Positions 47,801 to 59,677 of a DNA stretch of 64,000 nucleotides are shown piece after piece. Numbering within the stretch: the stretch's first letter is position 1; each line of letters starts with the position of its first letter. The notes beneath the pieces are model-generated. The model was given only the letters and a program-made list of their open reading frames with translations. It was not told where the DNA came from and did no database searches. The DNA is from Mycteria americana (lineage: Eukaryota > Chordata > Aves > Ciconiiformes > Ciconiidae), in NCBI RefSeq assembly GCF_035582795.1, contig NC_134366.1, forward strand, positions 140,268,756-140,332,755, in the 5' to 3' direction. Both the position numbers and the translations under genes were made by a program.

Positions 47801-50142
47801 GGTGGGAAGAAGGTAAGGAGGGATTATCTGTCTAGGAAATAAACACAGAGTCTGTTTGTCAGTTTGCAGTTCAAGCAACCAGTAGTTATGTTCCTAGACA
47901 TGGTATGTCTGAGTGCCTAAGGAGAACCTAGTCTGGAAAGCAGAACCAAGAAATGTTTTCTAACCAAGTAAAGATAAGCTTTCTTTGTGGATGAACCTGT
48001 GTGTTTTCTTATGGTGACATGCTGGCCCTGCTACTGTTGGTTCAAAATTGATGCACCTTTGCTGGCTGATGGTCAGCCATGGGGTGGTTTTGGCTCACAC
48101 AACTGTTGTGATGCCAGCAGCTGGATGGCACCATTAAAGTGTGAGTTAGCTAGTATTTGGGGGGAACAGCCCCTGAAAGCCAAAGGACTGTGTGGATGTG
48201 TGCAATGTATGCACGTAGAGTCTCATACTGTCAGCTAGTCTGCTTGAACAGCATTTCATTGATGGCTGTGGGGTGAGAGAAGATTTGGTTTGGTTGCAGA
48301 CACACTCATAGTTGTTCTAAACCTAGAATTTCTTGTGGAGTTCTCGTGTAACATGTCCTTCCTCCTGGAGGGGCTCCAGTAAGTGATGTGACAGCATGGC
48401 CAGCCCTTTAAATGAGAATAGAAGGGTGCCTTGGTTGTGCCACAGCATTTTTAGAGAGGTGACAGCCGCATGTGTTCCCCCGTGGCCTAGTGAGGTATTG
48501 GCAGCATGGGGCTGTTACAGGATTGTGGCTCAAGCAGTGTCTGAAAATGTAATCTTGCAGGACACCGTAAATGCAGCCAGGGTTTCCCAAGAAGGCTAAG
48601 AAGAGACTGTGCCTTATCAGCTCAGGATGAAAGGATCAGCTAGGATAGTGAGGAAAAAGGCGTAGATATATATTTATAGATATGAGCTTCAGGCCTATTC
48701 AATCCAGCCAGTTTCATGTATTTTGGCCTCTTTGCAAAAGAGAAAAGATGAGGATATGGGAAAAGGGTGAGACTGAATGAGGATGAGCTCAGGAAGTGCC
48801 GAAGGCACTAGGATTCCTTACAGTAGGGCTGGTGAACCTTCAAGGAGCAATTCTGAATTCCATAGTCAATACACCTGAGTAATCTGCCTTAAATCTCATT
48901 TCCATAATTTAATGAGCTTTTGCCTCGGTTTAGTATAATGATTTCTATATTCTCAATATTATTAAGCTAATACTTCTTTTAACTGGCAAAAAGGACTTCT
49001 GTAGTAACACATCAACCAAATAAAAAATTCTGATGTTTTTTGGCAGGACTGCAGGACAACGCATTTTCAAGTTATACAAGAACATTTCCGTAGTTTTCTA
49101 ATATTATAAAGTAAAAGAGTAGTTAGTAATTTACAGAATTAAAATATACTAGAATATTGAATTAAAAATAGTACTATGTAAACTAAAATATACTATATTC
49201 TAGTACATTTTAGTTCTGTATAGCACTATTTTCTTTAAGACTTAATCCACTGCATCCTACTCTTTTCCAGCTTTCTGTGTACTCCTATATGACCTTGGAC
49301 ACATTGTAACATCTTACTTGGTCCACATGTAAAAAGAAAGTATGCAGTGGACACTCAGGTTTAAAAGCTTTTCCCTGAACCAAACTTAAGACAGGGAATT
49401 CTGTTGATAGCAACAAACAATTTCCACAGGAAACACTTTCACAGTGCCAGATGCATTCCTTCTTAGAGGGAATGTTGTGAGAAACTCCACTAGAACTCCA
49501 CTAGAAACTCCACTCTCTGGGAGCAGCAAAAAAGTTTTGGGAGAGTAGGTTTCTCTGAGCTAAGCCTGAGATACTACGCAATACAGATGAGAGCCTCTCA
49601 CCATACTGTGACAGAAGATGCCTGTTCCTGGAGCCCTGGACTTGTACCTCACTGAAGTAGGTTCCTGTAAGACCCCTATAGGTAAGCACAGGCTATAGGA
49701 CTCTAGCAGCCTTGTCACCCAGGTGTCTCCGGTCCCCAGGGTGGATCAGTACTCCCAGTGGTAAACTGAATGGCTGCTGTGCAAGAAGTGAGGATCCTCC
49801 TTCCCCTTCTCCCCCTCCAATTTGTGAAGGCCCAGCCACAACTTTTAAATCAGTTAAAAGTGATTTGGATAAAAGGTGCTGTAATTACATACCCTGTGCA
49901 AAAACACTAATTTGGGAATTACCTGGCATCACCAATGAGACTATGCTTAATTAGGTCATCATAACTTGCAAAACTATATTTAAAACCTAGAGGTTTATGT
50001 GTTCTTTACCGTAGAGACCGGTTTTGTTCTTCAGACATGTCCTCTCTATTTGTTTTTCAGAGAAAAATGAAAAACATGGCAAAACCACCTTCTTAATATA
50101 TGCCAATAGCATTTAGGTTCTTACTCTGTGCAATTTTACAGT

Positions 50143-50193
50143 AAAAAAGAAAAAAAAAAAAAAGAAACAGCTGCTCCTTAAGAACCCCCCCCC
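50143..50193. repeat. Poly-A and poly-C tracts
   Basis: An interrupted A run at 50143-50163 is followed about 20 bases later by nine C bases at 50185-50193. Confidence 0.85.
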
Positions 50194-50869
50194 GCAACTT
50201 TATCAATAATCTAAACATCTTATAATTTCTTCACGATACTTCTTCCACTCTTTTGTTCCCCCAGCCTTACCATTCTTACAATTCAGGAAAAACAAGCATT
50301 TCATATTACAATTTTATTTTTCTTTTGAAAGCAAAAAAAGATTGCAATGCCACTAAAGCAAGCCCTAGAATGTAACATTTACAGAATATAATATTTAAAG
50401 TACTGTTGATGCTGAAATGATGTGACTCAATTTCAAGGTATATTAGACGTAATTATTAGGTAAGCATGTGCTTATTTCTGCTTTTTAAACAAGAGTACAC
50501 ATTATGTGATGTAACCTAACTATCTCTAGTGCTAAATAAAGAGTTAACAAATATATAGTGCTATATAAAGAATAACCCAGGTAACAAATGACATGGTCAT
50601 TTCATGATTACAAGAAAATTTATGTGGTACTTATAGATAAATTCCACCCATGAAGCAGATACTTCACTCCCTAATTTTGTTTACACATATGCATTGTTAA
50701 GCAGAAATACTCAATCTTCATTGCAAGGTTTACTGATTGTCTGTTGGGTAATGGTGACACGATCAAAGCTATTTGCTCAATCAGGACACTGCAGTTTATA
50801 TGCAAACCTTCCAAGATTAGAGGCCCCTTTTTACTAAACTACTGAACACTTCTATAAAAAAGACAGAAT

Positions 50870-51150
50870 TCCTGCTCTGAAAAGTTGACAATCTATAAGT
50901 ACAATACAAAAGATAGCAAAAATGTTATACCAATAGTCCATTTTACAGATGGGGGAGCTAAACCAAAGGGAAATCATGACCCAAAGTGCATGCTTCATCT
51001 GAATAATCTCTCTGAATTCACTGGTCAGTTGTCAATAAAGCACTGTCATGCTCAAAGCTTTGCTAAATCTTTGGTAAAGTGATTTTTGCCTAAAGTTGCA
51101 CAGGAAGCCTTTGTCAAAACTAGGAATGGAGTGCAAGTCTTCTGAGTAAT
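50870..51150 (-). repeat. Ancient SINE (MIR-like) relic, split
   Basis: The plus strand shows the complement of a MIR/CORE-type SINE in two parts. The first part reads CCTGCTCTGAAAAGTTGACAATCTA, then CCATTTTACAGATGGGGGAGCTAAACC. The second part, 51090-51150, reads CCTAAAGTTGCACAGGAAGCC, then GGAATGGAGTGCAAGTCTTCTGAG. These correspond to the classic blocks CATTTTACAGATGGGGAAACTGAGG, CAAGGTCACACAGC and GGGAATAGAACCCAGGTCTCCTGA. About 100 bases between them (roughly 50985-51085) do not match and may be a later insertion. The subfamily cannot be fixed by eye. Confidence 0.55.
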
Positions 51151-54100
51151 CAAAAGCCACCACAGCACTTTGGCCGTAAGTTTGTCACATAACTTCATAA
51201 ATGTCATCTTCCTGGAGAAGCCAAGAACTGTCTACTGAATCAGAATTCAAAGATCAGGAGAAGGAAACAGTAAATGATGAGTAAGTTTCTTACTGCACGT
51301 TATATCCTAGTACAAATCCAGGACACAATACTGTTGAAGCAAAAGCTGAAATCTTTTGTGTTTAAATGCACTGTACTAAAAAAGGAAAATATATAGTTTG
51401 GTGTTGGTACTACAAGTTGCTATATACTGTTCAAGAAATAAGCTGGTGAAAACCATCTGGTTTGTTATCTTCTGATGTGGTCAATGGTTTTCTAAAGTAT
51501 CACTGTTGGCAACAATATCTATGCTCTCATAATAAGATTTATTTGCTACTCTGATGAACATGAATAAAACTTGGAAAGCCTGGTGACCTGTTGAGAGGAT
51601 CAATTAATATAGGATCTTTTTTCCTGCAAGCATCCAAAATGCTCTTATGTTAGGATTTTTCAGGATAGGACATCTATTTTATAATAATTCCTCAGCATTC
51701 AGTATGGTAACTGTAGGTGAAGGAAATAAAAATCATCATTTATCAGTCTGCTAAGAGAAGTGATTCGATGAGTCATTACAAAACTGCAAATAACTATATT
51801 CAGTAAATTTTAGAAAGACAGGTTTTTTTATTATTGCTTCATTGTGGAGATGTGGAGGGGGGCAGGGAAGAACTATAATTATTGTCATTAGTACTTCCTC
51901 TGTTTTATTCTTATTTTTCTGAAGGTATACTGATAACAGGAGAAAAAAAAAAGAGCTTTTAACTGATAGGCTGCTGGCTTGAATTCAGCCCAAATGAATG
52001 GAGGGCTGTGCAATGTCATGTGTAAAATGTGTTGATGAACTCAGCGGAACAGAGATATAGTTATGGTTTTAGTAATGTTTGGCAGCCCTGTCTGCCATCT
52101 TGGCAGAATGAACTGGGACTAAATGGGGCTGGAAATTAAGGGGTGAGGATTACAGCCACAGAGAAATTGATGGATATAACGCAAAATGCTTAAAGAGGCA
52201 CAGGGCTCCGAGAGATCATTTCTGCCTGACTTAGATATGGTAGTTTAAGAGGTTATCACCCCAAATGTCTGCAGTATCCTTCTGATGGATATAGTACCCC
52301 AGCAATAGGACATGGAACGGTGCAGCTGCTTCACGGTTGGGTCAATGTGCAGCAAGGTACGTAAGATTTCTGGCTCCCAGACAGTAAGTGGGCACCTGAC
52401 TTGTTTGCCAAGCTGGAGGTGGCATTTCCCTAGAAAGAAATACCCTACTCCTAGTGATGCATATATTTAATAATTCCTTAATTCAAAATGACATATGTAG
52501 GCCCTGTTGCCCTGTTTTGGCTGCATGTAAAGTTGGTTATGCCAGCTGGAATAATGGCTCTCCTTAACTGTACTTGAGAATGCTTTACAGAAAAAAAATC
52601 ACACATTTGCTAAAGTTTAAAAATGAAGCATGTCACAAAAGAGAAAGAAGAATTGAAATGGAAGGGATTGTTGACACCATCTGGTGAGATTTAAAAGAAA
52701 CCCAAGTCTGGATGCCTGCTTTAACTTTTAGCCTCTGATGGCAACTGCATTTTGGTGAGGTACGATCAACATTTTAAAGGCTAGTAAACAGCTTCCCTAG
52801 CAAGGGGCAAATCAAAAGGCTTGCCTGGACTAATTTTTAAATTCCATTTGGCTGCCTTACAATACTTTCTTTTTTTTCTGGACTTACTACCACTAGCATG
52901 GAAGTACCATGGCTGCCTAGGAAAGCAAACTACGAGGTAAACAAGAGGGAGAAGACTGCATGTTTTGCATAATCTGAAAATACTCTAAAATATAATGTTT
53001 ACCCTTTGGAATGCTTTGTAATCTTTCTTAATTCAGTCTTACTCCCAACTCCTCATCCCCCCTTGAAAATACCTTCCTTTCGCTGAAATTTTCTGCAGCT
53101 TAGACTTCTAGGACTTCTCAATCCGTTGTTAGCATTGCTGCTTCCTTAAGCACTACTCCTGGTAGCCCTTCTTCTCCTACTGCACTGCAGGCAACACTGA
53201 AACTAGCATGTGCCAACAGTTACTCACTCACTAGATCCATGAATGTTATGGAGAATGATGCCTACATGTATTTATTTTATGGAACTGTTGTGATTTGATC
53301 TGACAGCCTGCTGTCCTTCAAACCGTATACTACTGACATGACCTAAAAATATAACACAAAGACAGCACATAATGTGATACTATACTATTGCGACAACCTG
53401 ACAAAGCCACATCATCATTCAGCGATGTAAAAGTTAGAATACACAAATCTTCCACCTAGGACTAACTTTAAAAGGTAGCATCACTGAATACAAGTAGGTT
53501 TTAATGCAGCCTTAAATGCAACCTTCCCTTCTTGCTAAGTAAAGATAAGCACCTACAATAGGTAATCACTGCTAGGAATTGCTTATTAAGCATCTCGTGC
53601 AGAAGAACCCCAAACATACACATTCTTGTGTATCAAGGTTGCGCTCTCAACTACTTTCTTTATCTCTGCTCAGGAAGCAGTTTCGTGCAGTATCGTAAAT
53701 AACTTCCAGGTACTTTTGTTAGAATACCTATCTATCATCTTTAAAATATCTGCCAGGACTTTATTTTCTGGGTTTTGACATCAATGAAAATGACGGGGCC
53801 TTCTCAAAACCCACATCAAACACTTCCTGTAATGGACTAGACAAAGATCAACTGTGCCGAGTTACTTATTTACTAGCCACACATACAGGGACACACATAC
53901 ACTTTGGCCAAACCCAAGGCTAGTTCTTATGCCTCTCTGTTTACTCTGCTCTGATGTTTACACAGCACAAGAGAGCTATTGGTGTGGCCTGTGAACTGAC
54001 TACTTTACTGCTAGTCTCTCTGCATTTCACACAGATAGCTATTGAAAAGTATATGGCATTATGTTATCTCACAGCGCTGCAAGAAACTTGAAAATATTAA

Positions 54101-55479
54101 AATGTCTACTCAAGCACACGAACTTGAGATGCTAGCAACAGCAATGACAACTAAAAAGGAAATGGACTTCCACCAAATGATCCAAATCGTATGCAACATT
54201 ACAAACTTGTGAGTCTAGCAGTAGGATGACAGAACAGGGATGTTAGTGCAATTCCTATCTGTATGAAAATCAGACTGCCTCTTTTCTCCCTTCCTATCAG
54301 TTCCTTCAAATCTGAAATTAGTTTGAGTTGTCCTACCATTAACATACCTGAATATAATACATAAACAGTATTTTTGTATTTTTCATTTTTTGGTATTCTC
54401 CAATAAATAATTAAAAAAGAATTACGGATAACAGAATCCCTAAAAGTAAGATTTTCTTCCTCAAAAGGTTTCTAAATGCGTCATTATAGAGTAGACATAT
54501 ACACACTGAAAGATCTGAAGGCAGGAAAGAATAGACTAATGAATCTAAAAAACTGCCTGCAGTCAGCACTAAGTAAGAAGAATGTATTTATTCTGACTGT
54601 AAATCCAATCTCTGCTCCATTTCTGTGACTGCTTCAGTAGGTGACTAAAGTAGCCGTGACATTTGCAAAACAGGGTACAAAATTCATAATTGTATCTGCA
54701 TAGTAGATTACAGTGTGTAAGCTCTTATACTTTTGGATTCATTACCATCAGAAAAGTGTAACAGATTTACCCTACCTGATAGCACTATGAATGCTGTGCA
54801 GCTCTCTCTCAGACCTCACTGGGACATCAGTTTATGGACACAGAAATTGCTCATGATGACCAATCTTAATTATGGCTTGCTTTACTTACCCTAACTCTCT
54901 GTTTTCAGAGAGAACTTCAAAAAAATATTTGCAAGATTATATGGTGTTGCATATGGCTCCTGTATATAGGACAGGCTTCATTTTTCCAGGCTAGATAATA
55001 TACACGCATTGTATTTAATGCGAATGCTCCCAGCTAAATAACACACGTACTATAATCTACTTGAACGCTTCTGAGCCTGCAGGCTGCTTAATATGAGATA
55101 ACTGAGAAGGTAAGCTTTTAGCTTTTTCACAGAAAATCTAAAGCCTACTTTACTTCAGCCAAGCTGCACTGGGGCATAAGGGAGACTGAAGCCTAGCGTC
55201 AGTGGATGTTTTACTGCTATTATTAAGAACGGTACATGAACCTCTGATCATGGGAACATTTTTCTGAAAACTACAAAAAAATCCACTGGAAAACTTAGCA
55301 AATGTTAACTGCAGCACTAGTGTTCTTTAAGCTCCTTTGTATCTATCATAAAGGCTGGGCAGAAGTGAAAGGCTATAATTCTGTTCTCATCACAACTGCA
55401 TACTCTCTGAAAAGATGAATTGTATATATATAAAGAGACTGTTAATGGAGCATAATAGCTGCCTTTACCCAGTAGAATC

Positions 55480-55730
55480 CACACTTCTTTACATTTCTCC
55501 CAGCATGTCCACATCTTTCTGATATGACGATGTCCAAAGTTATACACAATATTGCAGATTCAGTGTCACCGGGATCATGCAGAGAAGGGACCATTACCCT
55601 TCTTCTCCATGACGTGCTGCTTCTGTATATACAGCCTGGAAGAGTATTAGCAGCTTCTCCTGCTGTATCACATTTCAAATGCATGGCTATCATGCTGCTC
55701 TATGGGAGTTTGGCAACTGACCTCACCTGG
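55480..55730 (-). mobile_element. Ancient CR1 LINE relic (C-terminal region)
   Basis: The plus strand reads CATGTCCACATCTTTCTGATA, then CCAAAGTTATACACAATATTGCAGATTCAGTGTCACC, GAGAAGGGACCATTACC and CATGACGTGCTGCTTCTG. In the minus-strand CR1 at 3330-3480 the corresponding antisense order is a TCTTTCCTGTGCTGAGGAC block, CAGAGCTGGACGCAGTACTCCAGGTGGGGTCTCACCAG, then AGGGGCAGAATCGCC and CTGGCCATGCTTC. The pattern is clear over about 130 bases and fades towards 55730. No frame survives. Confidence 0.58.
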
Positions 55731-57719
55731 AGCAGGTTCACATCTCATCTCCAACTGGCTAAGTCTGTCAGCCCTTAAGGACTTCTCATACCACTTCCGA
55801 GGAGCAAGTCTCTGTCTTCAGTTTAAATACTAGGTCTGATAATTCTGCGAACTAGCTTGCATTCGGTGAGTGATCGCTGCTGTAAATGGTAGCACTCACT
55901 TTCAGCTATATGTGGAATGTTACCGAGAACTCTGTTTTTCTCTCTTCCGGCTTGTGATTGCAACATACCACTTCACTATTACCTGCTGATTTAAATACTA
56001 TGCTGTTCACCATATTATACAAATACACAACATATCACCCATGATATTTGGCTAGTTAGTAGTGAAGACTCAGATAAGATGACTACCAAATTTATTGTCA
56101 TTTTATTAGGCTTCTCTCTCCCTGCCATTTTTCACTTCCATTTTTTTTCTTTTCTGTTGGAATCAGACAGGAAAACTATCTAACCGCATTTGATTCTCCT
56201 TTTGAAAATATTATAGATTAGTAAGTGTCATGTCTTGTCTTTTAGCTAAACAGGAAAGTACACTATATATGATGAAGTTCAGGATCAAAACTGAAACTAG
56301 TTTGGCAGTTGTGCTTTACATTAAAAACAGAATACTTACAGCTCTGAATATTTATTGTTCATTGTTCTCTTAGTATATTCTCTCCTCTTGCATAGCAGTC
56401 ATGGGTTTGCCTTTCTATTCTACCTCAAAACTTTTAACATAAGCATCCCAGTTCTCAGTGGGAGACTGGTAATAGACTGTCAAAGTTGTATCAGATACAT
56501 TGCCTCTTGGGCTACATACAGGTACGGAGGAAGCAGAAGTGTTTTCTTCCTTGCATTTGATTGTCTTTGCGGAATTTGATATCAAATACTGAGAACAATT
56601 TTAAACAAAATTTCTTACACAAACCAACCCTCAAGCTCCTGGTCCATCTGTCCACATATGCAGGTTTACACAGATATTAGAAATTACTGAAATTACAGTA
56701 GTTGCTCTGCTGATATGGATCAAGCAGCTTCAGAATAAAACTGCAACCACTTCCACAAGCAACTTGAAGCAAACACAAAATGACATGATTTAGAGATTTT
56801 AGGAGGAGGAGAAAAATATCATTCATAGCTGTCAGATGCTTTTCAATACAATGGTATTGCTTTTTAGCAAACTTAATAACCGAGTGAAATTTTTGCCAAA
56901 GCCCTCTAACTTTTGGCTCTTTTAAAATCCTTATTTGTCAAAGAAATAGTGCCTGCACTGTTTTTCTCTGAACAACTTTCCACTCTTCCACTAGAAAACC
57001 CCCCCAGACCCTAGGATATGCACCCAGGGCTTGGGTTCTAGATATGAGCACTTCTTATGCCTGTGGAATATGTGCCAATAAGGCTCAATACTGGGATGAC
57101 ATGAAATATATATGTGTCACCAAACAACCAAATTTACATTTGAATGATTTAGATGGGCAAAGTAACATGGAAATAACTAGACAGTTTTAGACTCCACTGA
57201 TTCTAGTCACAAATTTAGATATGCATTAATGTCTTTACTTAAACTCTAGACGTTTCAAAGGGATTCATCATTATATGATGTTAGACTTCATTTTTTCAGA
57301 TGTTTCCTTTATCCCCTTATGTTTATAGAAAAACCACTTGAAATTATGAACTTGAAAGATGCAAAAGCAGGAGTAAAATAAAGAGACCCCAAATTTACTG
57401 CTTTTAAAATCTATGGTTTTATGAATTTTCTTGGAGGGTAGATGGTTAATCCAGTATTTTTCAATATTCAGAAATAGTATTCATTAAGCTGCATCGCACT
57501 TCTAGCAAAATTAATTTCTTATATCTAGCAATGGAATCGATTAAGACGCTTAAGAGTCTGAAGTGGGCTAACAGACTGACTGCTGCACTGCAAATGGCAG
57601 AACTATAGAAATACAATAATCAATTTAATTCTGGTAAAACTAGGGCATGTGATCTACTTAGTCTTCCATCCTATTCTGGCTTATTTCCCAACATATTCTT
57701 GATCTTTTGTATTTTAAGA

Positions 57720-58640
57720 GAAACCTCTCATCATGCCCCTTACCATTCTGACCTCACATGGTGTCATTTCTCCCCCTTCACCTCTGCGCTCTACGTTTTC
57801 ATTTCTAAATTCTAAGTTTGCAATATCCATTTACTGCTCCTTTTCTCCAAATCTATCCCATACTCTTCACAATTTGGTAATTGCCCCTGACAAAATACTT
57901 TCTGCTCTTCATCTGATACTTTTTGAGGAGTCTCTGCTGATTTCTTGGTCATATCTCAGTATCAGTACTCTATTCTCATCCTTCTTTGACACAGCTGGCC
58001 ATTCTCCTCTTCTGGAACAATTCTCTGTTAACTTCCGTGATTCATCCTTTTATTTCCCCCTCATTTTTCTTCCACTTTTTAACTATACTTTAAAGGAAGA
58101 TAACCTCAGATTACTCTGTTCTTGATCCCTCTACCTTCTCTTTTTAAAATCTTCATCCTGTTTAATTTCACCATACAAAAAAATTCAACTACCAATTCCA
58201 TGCTGGCTGTGTTTCAGTTCCAGGTTTGACTGCTGTTCAGATTATGATGTGAGTGAATAACTGTTACAAGACTAATAGGTAGAAATCTTCACCTCCTCCA
58301 AATTCTCAGCATGATCTTCTACATCACACTGAACAATACTACATTACTCTACATTACTCAGGTTTATAATCTGAATAATATCTTTCTTTTTCAGATCTCT
58401 CGCTACACACTCTCTACTTCTACGTAAGTCTTAAGTCTTGCAGGCTTTCTTGGAATAAAATGCTGTGTATATTAGCCATTTATTTCTCTGGTCTTGACAA
58501 ATGTAGAATGCAGCTGCAAAGATTATTTTTCTCTAATGTTCTACACCTTCCTCTGGAATACATCTCTCGTTCCCCATTTCCTATAAAACCAACAGCAAAA
58601 AAGTCCACAGCAAGTGTTAACTGCATATGGTCAAGTAGTA
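57720..58640 (+). mobile_element. Ancient L2-type LINE relic
   Basis: This is a C/T-rich stretch in plus orientation. At about 57975-58060 it translates in one frame to FFDTAGHSPLLEQFSVNFRD, which parallels the L2 reverse-transcriptase motif A region (AFDTVDHSLLLETLSNLGFHD). Downstream, near 58500-58580, GAATGCAGCTGCAAAGATTATTTT and CCTCTGGAATACATC match L2 3' sequence (AATGCAGCTGCAAAGATCAT, CACTGGCT blocks). The frame at 57733-58125 is open by chance of composition and is not a gene. L2 activity predates the CR1 bursts in birds, so this is among the oldest recognisable repeats here. Confidence 0.62.
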
Positions 58641-59600
58641 CAAGGCACTGTAACCAGCACAGCTGTAGAGATGTGCTAATGTAACCCATATCACATGTTA
58701 AAAAAATAACATGAGAAACCTAACCTTTTTCAACATAATTTAAGCCTTCACTAGTATAATAAAATCCTTTCAAAATAAATCACCATATTCTAGTGAAAAT
58801 TAGCACTGTAAGAAAAGCTCTCACAGTACAGACCTTGTTAGCTGAATTTCAACATGGAACAAATATTTACGACGCAGTTATAAATAGGATTTATAATGGA
58901 AATGTTGACACTGTGATAATACTCCCATGTGATAGACCCTACTTCATATTGTCCTTGGCTGATGGACACCGCAACAGACCAATATAGAAATTTACTGGAG
59001 TAGGCCAACAGTGGGCAGGTTCTGTGTCCTGGAAAGAATGGTTCTTTTGGGGAGCAAATGAATAATTTTGAACAGGAGAAAGGAGGCAATTAAAACTCTA
59101 AGGTAGCACTGACCTCCTTCTCTCAGATTATACCTGTAATTAACACTCCCATGGTGGCAGCTCAGATAGGCATACCCAGGCTAGAATTCAAGAAGCTACT
59201 TCAAGATAGCAACATAGCTGAGACAGCACTGAAGCTAGTCCAGGCTAGTTGCCTGACTATCTATCTAGCTTCGTAGTCAGATCCTGTAGCCTTTACTAGG
59301 CAACCACAAGCTGTATCTAGATGCAAATTAACTAGCTCAGTACTTAATGGAAGCCTGTGAAAATTATAGTGATTGTAACAGCTTTATCTCTCTACAGGAA
59401 ACTGGTTCTCTGTTATCAATTTTAAAAGTTAATTTGCTCAAAACTAATTAAGCGCATTTTTTTCCTAAGCAAATCATTTGATTATGTGACTCAAAAGTAT
59501 CTTGGAGAGATTGAGAAAGCATCCTGAAGAATTAAGGCTACTCCTTTGCAACCTCTCATTCCTTTCCCTTCTCTCAAGCATGCTCTCTTGTCCCAGATGC

Positions 59601-59633
59601 ATTCAGGAATGCTGGGAGCTAGCGTTCCTGAAT
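59601..59633. repeat. Short inverted repeat
   Basis: ATTCAGGAATGC and GCGTTCCTGAAT are complementary with one mismatch (a wobble pair in RNA), separated by nine bases. Two near-copies of AGCATGCATGTATGGC follow at 59641-59677. It could form a small hairpin; no function is implied. Confidence 0.6.
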
Positions 59634-59639
59634 GGCAGT

Positions 59640-59677
59640 GAGCATGCATGCATGTATGGCTAGCATGCATGTATGGC
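59640..59677. repeat. GCATGCATG tandem duplication
   Basis: Two units, AGCATGCATGCATGTATGGC and AGCATGCATGTATGGC, are in direct repeat. They are alternating purine-pyrimidine sequence. Confidence 0.75.
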
